Below are positions 48,636 to 57,468 of a DNA stretch of 57,646 nt, piece after piece; the stretch's first letter is position 1; every line of letters starts with the position of its first letter. The notes beneath the pieces are model-generated. The model did not search any database. It was given only the letters and a program-made list of their open reading frames with translations, and was not told the DNA's origin. Source of the stretch: an uncultured bacterium (lineage in GTDB: Bacteria; Gemmatimonadota; Gemmatimonadetes; Longimicrobiales; RSA9); assembly GCA_937889645.1 (NCBI GenBank), contig CALBZE010000057.1, forward strand, positions 1 through 57,646, read 5' to 3'. A program made the translations under genes and the position numbers.

Positions 48636-49727
48636 ATGAGAACGCAGATGGCTCGATATGCAACTCGCGCGCGCCGTGCGGCGCTGTTCGCGATTGCGAT
48701 CGCGCTCACGGCGCCAGCGCCCGCGCCGCAGGACCCGCTGCCGTCGTGGAACGACGGGCCCGCCAAGCGGAGCGTCCTCGAATTCGTCGCGGCCGCGACG
48801 ACGCCGGGCGCCCCCGGCTTCGTCCCGCCCGCCGAGCGGATCGCGGTGTTCGACAACGACGGCACCTTGTGGACCGAGCAACCGATGTACGTCCAATCCG
48901 CCTTCGTTCTGGACCGGCTGCGCGTCCTCGCACGCGAACACCCTGCACTGCTCGAGAACCGCGCGGTGAGGCGTGCGCTCGGCCGGGACGGCGGGCACGG
49001 CGGCACGGACGGCGCGAACGGCCGCGAAGGCGGCGGATCATCGCGGTACGAGCCCTCGGCCGAGCTGCTGCGCGCCCTCGCCGATGCACATGCGGGCTGG
49101 ACCGTCGAGCAGTTCGAGCGCGCGGTGCTCGACTGGCTGGCGACGGCCAGGCATCCGCGCTTCCACCGGCCGTACACCGATCTGGTCTACCAACCGATGC
49201 TCGAGCTCATCCGCTACCTCCAGGCGAACGGATTCCAGACCCGGATCGTCTCCGGCGGCGGTGCGGACTTCATGCGCCCCTGGGTCGACTCCGTCTATGG
49301 GATCCCGCGCGAGCAGGTCGTCGGGTCGACGATCGTCGTACAGTACGAGCTTCGGGATACGGTGCCGGTCCTCGTACGTACGCCGCGGATCGGATTCATC
49401 GACGACGCGGGGGGCAAGCCCGTGGGCATCCACCGGGCGATCGGGCGCAGGCCGGTGTTTGCCGCAGGAAACTCCGACGGCGACCAGCAAATGCTCGAGT
49501 ACACGGCGGGGGGAACGCGAGCGCGCCTCATGCTGCTCGTGCACCACGACGACTGCGAGCGTGAGTACTGCTACGATCGCGAGTCGGCCGTCGGGCGGCT
49601 CGATACCGCACTCGACGAGGCCCGAGCCCGTGGCTGGACGATCGTCAGCATGAGGCGGGACTGGAGAGTCGTCTACCCGTTCGAGCGCGGCTCGGCCGGC
49701 CGCCCTGAGGGCGGCCGGCGCCGCTGA
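48636..49727 (+). CDS. Secreted HAD-superfamily phosphatase
   Basis: 363 residues. An N-terminal signal or anchor (RRAALFAIAIALTAPAPAP) precedes a HAD domain with motif I VFDNDGTLW (Asp73, Asp75), motif II IVSGGGADF, a Lys in GGKPVGIHRAIG and motif IV FAAGNSDGDQQM. It is closest in style to SerB-like haloacid dehalogenase hydrolases that act in the periplasm. A Gly-rich insert (GGHGGTDGANGREGGG) lies near residue 118. The C-terminal codons contain an 11-bp hairpin. The substrate is unknown. Confidence 0.9.
   Translation: MRTQMARYATRARRAALFAIAIALTAPAPAPQDPLPSWNDGPAKRSVLEFVAAATTPGAPGFVPPAERIAVFDNDGTLWTEQPMYVQSAFVLDRLRVLAREHPALLENRAVRRALGRDGGHGGTDGANGREGGGSSRYEPSAELLRALADAHAGWTVEQFERAVLDWLATARHPRFHRPYTDLVYQPMLELIRYLQANGFQTRIVSGGGADFMRPWVDSVYGIPREQVVGSTIVVQYELRDTVPVLVRTPRIGFIDDAGGKPVGIHRAIGRRPVFAAGNSDGDQQMLEYTAGGTRARLMLLVHHDDCEREYCYDRESAVGRLDTALDEARARGWTIVSMRRDWRVVYPFERGSAGRPEGGRRR
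49695..49719 (+). terminator. Hairpin embedded in the last codons of the HAD gene
   Basis: GCCGGCCGCCC pairs with GGGCGGCCGGC around TGA. It lies 5-30 nt before the stop codon and faces the convergent sulfatase gene that ends 5 bp further on. Confidence 0.5.
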
Positions 49728-49732
49728 TCGGG

Positions 49733-51292
49733 TCAGTCTCCGCCGCTGGCGAAGCGTGCCATGCTCTCGAGAGCCTGGTCGATCGTGAAGGTGGCCGCCT
49801 TCTGGGCGGGCGGGAACTCCTTGAACGTCTCGATGAACTCGGTCACGAGGCCCTGCGCCGCGAACAGGATGAAGGCGTGGTCGAGCAGCCAGTCGTAGTA
49901 GGTGTTCGAGGTGATGTCGGCGCGCTCGAACGGGTCGGTGCGCAGGTTGAAGAGCTTGGGGAGCCGCAGCGCCGTGAACGGCTCGGCCCAGATCCGCAGC
50001 GTGCCCTGAACGCGCTGCTCCATGAAGACGACCTTCCAGTTGTCGTAGCGCAGCGCGACGAGGTTGCCGTCGTCGTCGAAGTAGATGAATCCCTTCCGCG
50101 GACTCTTCTCCTCCTTGCCCGTCAGGTACGGGAGCAGGTTGTAACCATCCAGGTGCACCTTGAAGGTCTTGCCGGCCGCCTCGTGTCCTTTCTTGCACTT
50201 CTCGACGATGTCCGGCTCGCCCGCCATGGCGAGGAAGGTCGGGAGCCAGTCGTGGTGGTGCACGATCTCATTCGAGACCACGCCCGCCGGGATCTTGCCC
50301 GGCCAGCGCACCAGCAGCGGGATGCGGAACGCGCCCTCCCAGTTCGTGTCCTTCTCGCTCCGGAACGGCGTCATGCCGCAATCCGGCCAGGTGTTCATGT
50401 GCGGGCCGTTGTCCGTGCTGTACATGACGAAGGTGTCCTCAGCGATGCCGAGCTCGTCCAGCAGGTCCAGCAGCTCGCCCACATGCCGGTCGTGGTCGAT
50501 CATCGTGTCGTGATAGACCGACTGCCAGCGTCCGGCCTGGCCGATGCTCTCGGGTTTCGGATGCGTACGCAGGTGCATGTGCGTCGTGTTGACCCAGCAG
50601 AACCACGGCTTCCCCGCCTCGTGCTGGCGCTTGATCCAATCCTTGGCCTTGGCGATGATCTCGTCGTCGATCGTCTCCATCCGCTTCCGCGTGAGCGGTC
50701 CCGTATCCACGATCTTCTGCTTGCCGACCCGGCCGAAACGCAGATCGACCGTATCGTCGTCCTGTTCCGTCGCCCAGCAGTGCAGCACGCCGCGCGGGCC
50801 GTACTTCTTGCGGAAGTCGGGGAACTCCTTCGGATCCGGATAGTCCGGGTGCTCGGGTTCCTCCTCGGCGTTCAGGTGGTACAGATTCCCGAAGAACTCG
50901 TCGAAACCGTGCACCGTGGGCAGGTGCTCGTTGCGGTCGCCGAAGTGGTTCTTGCCGAACTGGCCGGTCGCATACCCGTGCGGCTTGAGCAGCTCCGCGA
51001 TGGTCGGATCCTCCGCCTTCAGGCCGATCGGCGAGCCGGGTACGCCGACCTTCGTGAGTCCGGTACGGTAGCCGCTCTGTCCGGTGATGAACGAGGCACG
51101 GCCGGCCGTGCAGCTCTGCTCGCCGTACGAGTCCGTGAAGCGCATCCCCTCGTTCGCGATGCGGTCGATGTTGGGCGTCCGGTAGCCCATCAGCCCGTCG
51201 CTGTAGCAGCTCAGATTCGTGATTCCGATGTCGTCCCCCCAGATCACGAGGATGTTCGGCTTCGCGCCCCGGTCGTCATCCGTGTGCGCCAT
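49733..51292 (-). CDS. Type I arylsulfatase
   Basis: 519 residues, no signal peptide. The start of the alkaline phosphatase-like fold is KPNILVIWGDDIG, with the metal-binding Asp pair, and the formylglycine site is SCTAGRAS with Cys61 (C-x-A-x-R form in place of the commoner C-x-P-x-R). TGQFGKNHFGD and VMYSTDNGPH are further active-site segments. The Cys must be oxidised to formylglycine, and the enzyme for that is encoded directly upstream. Such proteins hydrolyse sulfate esters; the lack of a signal peptide suggests a cytosolic substrate or export in another way. Confidence 0.95.
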   Translation of the reverse strand: MAHTDDDRGAKPNILVIWGDDIGITNLSCYSDGLMGYRTPNIDRIANEGMRFTDSYGEQSCTAGRASFITGQSGYRTGLTKVGVPGSPIGLKAEDPTIAELLKPHGYATGQFGKNHFGDRNEHLPTVHGFDEFFGNLYHLNAEEEPEHPDYPDPKEFPDFRKKYGPRGVLHCWATEQDDDTVDLRFGRVGKQKIVDTGPLTRKRMETIDDEIIAKAKDWIKRQHEAGKPWFCWVNTTHMHLRTHPKPESIGQAGRWQSVYHDTMIDHDRHVGELLDLLDELGIAEDTFVMYSTDNGPHMNTWPDCGMTPFRSEKDTNWEGAFRIPLLVRWPGKIPAGVVSNEIVHHHDWLPTFLAMAGEPDIVEKCKKGHEAAGKTFKVHLDGYNLLPYLTGKEEKSPRKGFIYFDDDGNLVALRYDNWKVVFMEQRVQGTLRIWAEPFTALRLPKLFNLRTDPFERADITSNTYYDWLLDHAFILFAAQGLVTEFIETFKEFPPAQKAATFTIDQALESMARFASGGD

Positions 51293-51370
51293 GATCTCTC
51301 CTCAATCCTGAGTGTTCTCGGATCAACCAGCCGCCACTGCGGCGGAAGGGTAAGGCTCATTCCTCGAGTA

Positions 51371-52360
51371 TCACGCCGCGGCCGAGCTCCGGGGCCGGAT
51401 GATGCACCTGAAGCCCAGGTGGCATGTCGAGGTGTCCACGGGTTGCGCGACGCGCGCCGCCGGCCGGTAGCGTCGGCAGTAGTTCGGCGCGCAGAGGTAC
51501 GAACCGCCCTTGATCACCTTGCGCGGGATGCGGATCGTAGGTGTCCGCGGATCGATGCTTCGCTCGCGCTGACCGCCCCGCGGGTTGACCCTCGCGCAGC
51601 AGGTGCCGTGGACGGCTTCGCTGTGCGGCTGAAACCAATCGCTCGTCCACTCCCAGACGTTGCCGGTCATCTCGTAGAGTCCGTAACCGTTGGGCGGGAA
51701 CGAGCGGACGGGAGCCGTCCACTCGAACCCATCGAGCGCGAGGTTCTGGATCGGGAACTCGCCCTGCCAGGTGTTCGCCATGAACTGTCCACCCGGTGTG
51801 AACTCGTCTCCCCAGGCGTAGGTCGCGCCGTCGAGCCCGCCGCGAGCCGCGAACTCCCATTCGGCCTCGGTGGGGAGTTCCTTGCCGGCCCAACGCGCGT
51901 AGGCCTCCGCGTCCTCATAGGCGATGTGCACGACAGGGTGATCGTCCAGCCCTTCGATCGAGCTTTCCGGCCCGAACGGGTGCCGCCAGTCCGCGCCGGG
52001 TACGTACGCCCACCAGTTGAAGTGATTGCGGAGATCCACGCGGTGTCGCGGCGGGCGAAACACGACCGACGCGGGCACGAGGAGTTCCGGGATCGCGCCC
52101 GGGTAGTCGGCGGGGTCCGGGACCCGCTCGGCGACCGTGACGTACCCTGTCGCCTCGACGAAGCGGCGGAACTGATCGTTCGTTACGGCACAGCAATCCA
52201 TCCAGAAGCCGTCGACCGTCACCTCGTGCGCGGGCGCCTCTTCCGGGTAATGGCGGTCCGAACCCATGAGAAAGGTGCCGCCCGGCACCCACACCATCCC
52301 CTCGGGCGGCGTCTTCCCGTCCGGAGATGACGGCAGGGCGACTTGGACGACCTGGCTCAT
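51371..52360 (-). CDS. Formylglycine-generating enzyme (sulfatase modifier)
   Basis: 329 residues, the aerobic FGE/SUMF1 type that converts the sulfatase active-site Cys to formylglycine with oxygen and copper. GGAGGG upstream of ATG 52360 supports the start. Visible segments are MVWVPGGTFLMGSD, TNDQFRRFVEATGYVT, LPTEAEWEFAARGG, YGLYEMTGNVWEWTSDW and the catalytic pair Cys290/Cys295 in GGSYLCAPNYCRRYR, followed by LGFRC. It lies 78 bp upstream of the sulfatase on the same strand, an enzyme-substrate pair. Confidence 0.96.
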   Translation of the reverse strand: MSQVVQVALPSSPDGKTPPEGMVWVPGGTFLMGSDRHYPEEAPAHEVTVDGFWMDCCAVTNDQFRRFVEATGYVTVAERVPDPADYPGAIPELLVPASVVFRPPRHRVDLRNHFNWWAYVPGADWRHPFGPESSIEGLDDHPVVHIAYEDAEAYARWAGKELPTEAEWEFAARGGLDGATYAWGDEFTPGGQFMANTWQGEFPIQNLALDGFEWTAPVRSFPPNGYGLYEMTGNVWEWTSDWFQPHSEAVHGTCCARVNPRGGQRERSIDPRTPTIRIPRKVIKGGSYLCAPNYCRRYRPAARVAQPVDTSTCHLGFRCIIRPRSSAAA

Positions 52361-52517
52361 GGCGATCCCTCCGCATGGCGTGACGGCTGTGGTCCACGGG
52401 GCGAGCCGCGGACCGGCCGCATTGCGTGTGCCGGACCTGAAGTACGGGGGCACAGGGTCGCGGTGGGTGTGGGGGCTGGCTGCGAAGAGCGGCTCCGCCG
52501 GGATCCCGCGACGAGAA

Positions 52518-52561
52518 TGACGACGGGGCGGCGCCACAGGGTTGGCGCCGCCCCGTCGTCA
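52518..52561 (-). terminator. Strong 19-bp hairpin terminator
   Basis: A perfect 19-bp stem beginning TGACGACGGGGCGG (52518-52536 with 52543-52561) around CAGGGT. It separates the pilus operon, which ends at 52599, from the sulfatase pair. The rest of the 238-bp gap is featureless. Confidence 0.75.
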
Positions 52562-52598
52562 CGAATTGCGATAGCGTTTCAGCAGCGGAGCTTCCTAC

Positions 52599-53804
52599 TC
52601 ACTGGACCGCATTGATCATGTCGAAGATCGGCAGGTACATCGAGACGATCATGCCGCCGACGACGACGCCGAGGAAGACGATCATGACCGGCTCCATGGC
52701 GCTGAGGAGTGCTTCGACGGCGGCATCGACCTCGTCGTCGTAGAAGTCGGCGATCTTGCCGAGCATCTCGTCGAGGCCGCCGGTCTGTTCGCCGACGTTG
52801 ATCATCTGGACGACCATGGGCGGGAAGACGCCCGAGTCCTTGAGGGGCGAGGAGATCGTCTCACCGCCGGCGATGCTGGCGCGCGCGGCCATGACCGTGT
52901 CGTGGATCACGCGGTTGCCCGCGGTGCGGGCGGTGATCTCGAGGCCCTCGAGGATCGACACGCCGCTGGAGACGAGCGTGCCGAGCGTGCGGGTGAAGCG
53001 CGCGACCGCGGTCTTGAGGAGCAAATCGCCGAAGATCGGGAGGCGCAGCAGGAGCTTGTCGATCGCGAGCTGCCCGCCGGGCGTCTTGTATATCTGCCGG
53101 AACAGCAGGACGGTCGCGACGGCGCCTCCGAGGAGGTACATCCACTTCATCTTGAGCTGGTCGCTGAGCCAGACGACGAACAGGGTCGGCGTGGGGAGCG
53201 CGACGCCGGCGCTCTCGAACATCGACCGGAACGTCGGGATCACGTACGTCAGCAGCACGATGACGGCGATGATGGCCACGGAGAAGATGACCGCCGGGTA
53301 GACCATCGCGCCCTTGATCTTGCGGGCGAGCGCGTCGTTCTTCTCGAGGAAGGTGGCCAGACGCAGCAGGATGATGTCGAGGATGCCGCCCGCCTCGCCC
53401 GCCGCGACCATGTTGACGTACAGGTCGCTGAAGACCTTGGGGTGCTTGCGCAGCGCGTCGGCGAGGGTGTTACCGGCCTCGACGTCGAAGAGGACCTGCT
53501 CGATGACCTTGCGCAGCTGCGGGTTCTCGCTCTGATTGGCGAGGATGTCGAGGCTCTGCACGAGCGGGAGCCCGGAGTTGATCATCGTCGCGAACTGGCG
53601 TGTGACGATGACGATCTCGCGGGTCTTGATCCCGGTGCCGAACCGGATCTCCATGTTGAGACCGGCGTTCTTCTCGGCGACCTTGATGGGGATCATCCGC
53701 TGGCGCGCGAGCCAGCGATTGACCTCGTCGCGCGAAGGCAGCTCGATCTCGCCGCGCTGAATGGCGCCGCTTGCGGTGCGTGCTGAGTAAGTGAACGTGG
53801 GCAT
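52599..53804 (-). CDS. pilC: Type IV pilus inner-membrane platform protein PilC
   Basis: 401 residues, the PilC/GspF platform protein on which the pilus motors act. The N-terminus FTYSARTASGAIQRGEIELPS is typical, and two GspF domains follow (about 70-190 and 270-395) with the repeats RQFATMINSGLPLVQSLDIL / RFTRTLGTLVSSGVSILEGL and three membrane helices (about 170-190, 220-240, 375-398). It begins 3 bp after pilT ends. Full length and without oddities. Confidence 0.96.
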   Translation of the reverse strand: MPTFTYSARTASGAIQRGEIELPSRDEVNRWLARQRMIPIKVAEKNAGLNMEIRFGTGIKTREIVIVTRQFATMINSGLPLVQSLDILANQSENPQLRKVIEQVLFDVEAGNTLADALRKHPKVFSDLYVNMVAAGEAGGILDIILLRLATFLEKNDALARKIKGAMVYPAVIFSVAIIAVIVLLTYVIPTFRSMFESAGVALPTPTLFVVWLSDQLKMKWMYLLGGAVATVLLFRQIYKTPGGQLAIDKLLLRLPIFGDLLLKTAVARFTRTLGTLVSSGVSILEGLEITARTAGNRVIHDTVMAARASIAGGETISSPLKDSGVFPPMVVQMINVGEQTGGLDEMLGKIADFYDDEVDAAVEALLSAMEPVMIVFLGVVVGGMIVSMYLPIFDMINAVQ

Positions 53805-53807
53805 GGC

Positions 53808-54914
53808 TTACTCGCCTCCGGCAGGAACGGGTTGCCCGACCATGCGCAGCAGCTCGTTCGGGTCGCTCGACCGCTTCAGGCACTCCTCCAACGTGACCTC
53901 GCCCTTGATGTAGAGCTGGTAGAGCGCGTCGTTGAGGGTCTGCATCCCGTGCTTCTTCCCGGCCTGCATGATCGAGTAGATCTGGTGGACCTTGTCGTCG
54001 CGGATGCAGGCGCGGACCGCGGGGGTGCAGACGAGGATCTCGCAGGCGCAGACGCGTCCGCCGCCCTTCCTCGGCAGTAGCGTCTGGGTGATGACGCCCT
54101 CGAGGACGAAGGAGAGCTGCGCGCGGACCTGGGCCTGCTGGTTCGACGGGAAGACGTCGATGATGCGGTTGATCGCCTCGGCCGCGGAGTTGGTGTGCAG
54201 CGTGCCGAAGGCGAGGTGACCGGTTTCGGCGATGGTGAGCGCGGCCTCGATCGTCTCGAGGTCGCGCATCTCGCCGATGAGGACGACGTCGGGGTCCTGA
54301 CGCAGCGCGTACTTGAGCGCTGCCGCGAAGCTCTTGGTGTCCGCGCCGACCTCGCGCTGGTTGACGATGCACCCCTGATGCCGGTGGATGAACTCGATCG
54401 GGTCCTCGATGGTGAGGATGTGGCCCTTCTCCTCGCGGTTGATCTTGTCGATCATGGCGGCGAGGGTGGTGCTCTTCCCGGAGCCGGTGGGGCCGGTCAC
54501 GAGGACGAGGCCGCGCGGCCGCTCCGCGAGCTTGGCCACGACGGGCGGCAGCCCGAGCTGATCGATCGTCTTGATCGAGAACGGGATCTGCCGGATCGCG
54601 ACGGAGACGCAGCCGCGCTGGCGGTAGATGTTGCCGCGGAAGCGCGACAGGTTCTGGATCCCGAAGGAGAAGTCGAGCTCGTCCTCGGTCTCGAAGCGCT
54701 TCTTCTGCTGCTCGGTCAGGATCGAGTAGGCGAGCTGCAGCGTGTCCTTCGCGGTGAGGACGTGGTTGACGGACGAATTGACGATCGCGCCGTCGATACG
54801 GAGCTTGGGCCGCTCGCCGACGGTGAGGTGCAGGTCGCTGGCGCCCCTGCTGATCATCTCTTCCAGGAGCGCCCGGAGGTTGACCGGAGTCGTGGCCTGC
54901 TGGGTGCTGCTCAT
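53808..54914 (-). CDS. pilT: Type IV pilus retraction ATPase PilT
   Basis: A 368-residue hexameric ATPase that drives pilus retraction and twitching. ATG 54914 overlaps the pilB stop by ATGA. The N-terminal PAS-like part (RGASDLHLTVGERPKLRIDG) and the C-terminal core with Walker A GPTGSGKST, Asp box EDPIEFIH, Walker B VVLIGEMRD and His box TGHLAFGTLHTNSA are intact. The C-terminal region (ACIRDDKVHQIYSIMQAG) corresponds to the AIRxLIRE segment of PilT and so distinguishes it from extension ATPases. Confidence 0.97.
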   Translation of the reverse strand: MSSTQQATTPVNLRALLEEMISRGASDLHLTVGERPKLRIDGAIVNSSVNHVLTAKDTLQLAYSILTEQQKKRFETEDELDFSFGIQNLSRFRGNIYRQRGCVSVAIRQIPFSIKTIDQLGLPPVVAKLAERPRGLVLVTGPTGSGKSTTLAAMIDKINREEKGHILTIEDPIEFIHRHQGCIVNQREVGADTKSFAAALKYALRQDPDVVLIGEMRDLETIEAALTIAETGHLAFGTLHTNSAAEAINRIIDVFPSNQQAQVRAQLSFVLEGVITQTLLPRKGGGRVCACEILVCTPAVRACIRDDKVHQIYSIMQAGKKHGMQTLNDALYQLYIKGEVTLEECLKRSSDPNELLRMVGQPVPAGGE

Positions 54915-56626
54915 GTGGCGGCGGTCTCCTTGATGACTTCTTCGAGCGTGGTGATTCCTTTGGCGACCTTGACGAGCCCATCCATGCGGAGGGTGAGCAT
55001 CCCCTCCTTGAGCGCCTGCTGACGCAGCTCGTCGGCGCTGGCGTTCTGCATGATCATGCGCCGGATCTCGGGCGACATGGCCATGACCTCGTAGAGCCCC
55101 TGGCGCCCCCGGTACCCGGTCCCGCCGCACTGATCGCAACCCCGCCCCTTGTAGAACTTCATCGACTTGACCTGATCGGGGTCGATGCGCGCGCCGACGA
55201 GGAAGTCCTCGCTGTACGTCACCTCTTCCTTGCACGCCGTGCAGATGCGGCGCACGAGGCGCTGCGCGGTCACCAGGTTGAGTGCGGCGGCGACGTTGAA
55301 GGGCTCGAGGCCCATGTCGATGAGACGCGTGATCGTCGACGGCGCGTCGTTGGTGTGCAGCGTCGAGAGGACGAGGTGGCCGGTGAGAGCGGCCTTGATG
55401 GCGATGCCGCCGGTCTCGATGTCGCGGATCTCACCGACCATGATGATGTTCGGGTCCTGCCGCAGGAACGCCTTGAGCGCGGCCGCGAACGTCATCCCGA
55501 TCTCGTTCCGGACCTGCACCTGGTTGATCCCGTGGATGTTGTACTCGACGGGATCCTCGGCCGTCATGATGTTGACGTCCTCGGTATTGATCTTCGAGAG
55601 CGCGGAGTAGAGCGTCGTCGTCTTCCCCGACCCCGTCGGGCCGGTCACGAGGACCATGCCGTAGGGGTTCATGATGGCGGACATGAAGTCCGCCTGGGCC
55701 TTGGGCTCCATCCCGAACTTCTCGAGGTCGAGCGTGAGGTTCCCCTTGTCGAGGATACGCAGCACGATCTTCTCGCCGAAGATGACCGGGAGCGTGGAGA
55801 CGCGGAAGTCGACGACCTTGTTCTTGACCTTGAGCTTGATGCGCCCGTCCTGGGGCACGCGCCGCTCGGCGATGTTGAGGTTCGCCAGGATCTTGATGCG
55901 GGAAGTCAGCGCGGCCTTCATGCGCATCGGCGGCTTCATGACCTCGCGCAGCGCGCCGTCGATGCGGTAGCGGACGCGGATCTCGTGCTCGTACGGCTCG
56001 ATGTGGATGTCCGACGCACCGCGGAGCACGGCGTCGGTGAGGAGGCCGTTGATGAGCTTGACGACGGGCGCATCGTCGATCTGCGCCTGTAGCGCGGCGA
56101 CGTTGACCTCTTCGTCTTGTTCGTCGACGACCTCGACCTCGTCCTCCGCGATCTCGTTGAGGATGTCGCTGAGCCGTTCGTCGGAGGTCTCGTAGTACTT
56201 CTCGATGTGCTTGCGCAGCGTGTACTCGCCGACGATGACCGGCTCGATGTCGAAGCGAGTGACGAAGCGCAGGTCCTCGATCGCGCGCGTGTCGGCCGGG
56301 TTGGCCATCGCGACGGTGAGGGTGCGGCCGACGCGGCGCAGTGGGAGGACGAGGTGCTTGACCGCGAGGTCGGTCGGCACCAGGCGGATGATCTTCTGAT
56401 CGAGCTGGACGCGATTGAGGTCGATCGCCGGGACGCGATACTGACGCGCCAGCATGCGCGTCAGGTCCTCCTCGGCGATGAAGCCCAGCTTGATGAGCGA
56501 GAACCCGACGCGCGTGTTGTTCTGCCGCGCATCGGCGAGTGCTCTCGAGAGCTGCTCCTGCGTGATCAACCCCTCGCGAACGAGGAGTTCGCCGATGCGG
56601 TCGGTCGGGACCGTGGTACTGACCAT
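54911..56626 (-). CDS. pilB: Type IV pilus extension ATPase PilB
   Basis: 571 residues. The start is ATG 56626, about 50 nt after the predicted promoter; a further upstream ATG (56683) would overlap the -10 box. The MshEN domain (about 8-150; RIGELLVREGLITQEQLSRAL) may bind cyclic di-GMP. The motor domain has Walker A GPTGSGKTT, Walker B NIIMVGEIRD and His box TGHLVLSTLHTNDA, and the zinc tetracysteine CTAC...CDQC is intact. It is the first gene of pilB-pilT-pilC. Confidence 0.97.
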   Translation of the reverse strand: MVSTTVPTDRIGELLVREGLITQEQLSRALADARQNNTRVGFSLIKLGFIAEEDLTRMLARQYRVPAIDLNRVQLDQKIIRLVPTDLAVKHLVLPLRRVGRTLTVAMANPADTRAIEDLRFVTRFDIEPVIVGEYTLRKHIEKYYETSDERLSDILNEIAEDEVEVVDEQDEEVNVAALQAQIDDAPVVKLINGLLTDAVLRGASDIHIEPYEHEIRVRYRIDGALREVMKPPMRMKAALTSRIKILANLNIAERRVPQDGRIKLKVKNKVVDFRVSTLPVIFGEKIVLRILDKGNLTLDLEKFGMEPKAQADFMSAIMNPYGMVLVTGPTGSGKTTTLYSALSKINTEDVNIMTAEDPVEYNIHGINQVQVRNEIGMTFAAALKAFLRQDPNIIMVGEIRDIETGGIAIKAALTGHLVLSTLHTNDAPSTITRLIDMGLEPFNVAAALNLVTAQRLVRRICTACKEEVTYSEDFLVGARIDPDQVKSMKFYKGRGCDQCGGTGYRGRQGLYEVMAMSPEIRRMIMQNASADELRQQALKEGMLTLRMDGLVKVAKGITTLEEVIKETAAT

Positions 56627-56681
56627 AGAAACCGGTTGAAGCACCCCGGGGAGAGCGAGCCGAGAACGGGAGAGGGTACGC

Positions 56682-56710
56682 ATATTAGACCGCCGCGGAT
56701 GCGCGGTCAA
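56682..56710 (-). promoter_or_regulatory. Predicted sigma-70 promoter of the pil operon
   Basis: TTGACC (56710-56705), exactly 17 nt, TAATAT (56687-56682). This is the best -35/-10 pair seen in the window. The -35 covers the stop codon (56709-56707) of the ComEA-like gene, so the pil operon has its own start but can also receive read-through. Confidence 0.7.
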
Positions 56711-57468
56711 GGCCGAATCACGAGGAGCGGCCGCAGCCGTTCGAGCGTGGCCGGGCCGATCCCGCGGACCCGTGCCAGCTCCGCGACGTCCCGGAATCCA
56801 CCCACCGAGTCCCTGTAGGCCACGATGCGCGCCGAGAGCGCCGGCCCGATCCCCGGGAGCGTCTCGAGCTCCGCGGCCGTGGCGCGATTGAGGTCGAGTG
56901 GCGTGCGGCCGGCGTAGGCGCCACCGGCCGCGGCGCCACCGGCCGTGGCGCGCCCGGCCCTGGCAGGCCCAGGGGTGGCGGGCCCGGGGGTGGCGAGCCT
57001 CGTGGCGGCGGGCGCCGAGGTGGCGGGCCAGGCGGTGGCGGGCGCCCCGAGCGGCTCGACCGGACTCGCGACCGGCGCCGGTCCGGCCGGCAGTTCGAGG
57101 TGCGGCGCGAGCCGCTCGAGCGTGCTCGGCCCGATCCCGCGCACACGGGCGAGGTCCTCGAGCGATCGGAACGGCCCGCCTTCCTCCCGTGCGGCGACGA
57201 TCCGTCGCGCGAGCGACGCGCCGACGCCCGGCAGCCGGTCGAGCTCCTCCTCCGACGCCGTGTTGGGATCGATCCGCTCCCCCGGCGCCAGCGGCCGCGA
57301 CCTTCGCTCCGCCTCCTCCAACCGCGCCCGCGCCTCGGCCGCCAGCGAATCCGCGTCCACCTCCCCCGCCCACTCCACCGGCGGATCCCGCCGGACGAGC
57401 CGCGCTCCCGCGGCCAGGACGAGCAGCAGCGCAACGAAGGCGATGGCGCGGCGTTCGTCGGTGGTCAT
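56707..57468 (-). CDS. ComEA-like protein with two helix-hairpin-helix domains
   Basis: 253 residues. An N-terminal membrane anchor (AIAFVALLLVLAAGARLV, 8-25) is followed by two ComEA-type HhH DNA-binding domains: DPNTASEEELDRLPGVGASLARRIVAAREE (in parts, about 67-130) and DLNRATAAELETLPGIGPALSARIVAYRD (in parts, about 192-253). A Pro/Ala/Thr-rich linker (about 130-188) with PATxGPA repeats separates them. ComEA holds incoming DNA during natural transformation, and its place directly upstream of the pilus motors fits a DNA-uptake role. Most ComEA proteins have one HhH domain; two is less common. Confidence 0.9.
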   Translation of the reverse strand: MTTDERRAIAFVALLLVLAAGARLVRRDPPVEWAGEVDADSLAAEARARLEEAERRSRPLAPGERIDPNTASEEELDRLPGVGASLARRIVAAREEGGPFRSLEDLARVRGIGPSTLERLAPHLELPAGPAPVASPVEPLGAPATAWPATSAPAATRLATPGPATPGPARAGRATAGGAAAGGAYAGRTPLDLNRATAAELETLPGIGPALSARIVAYRDSVGGFRDVAELARVRGIGPATLERLRPLLVIRP

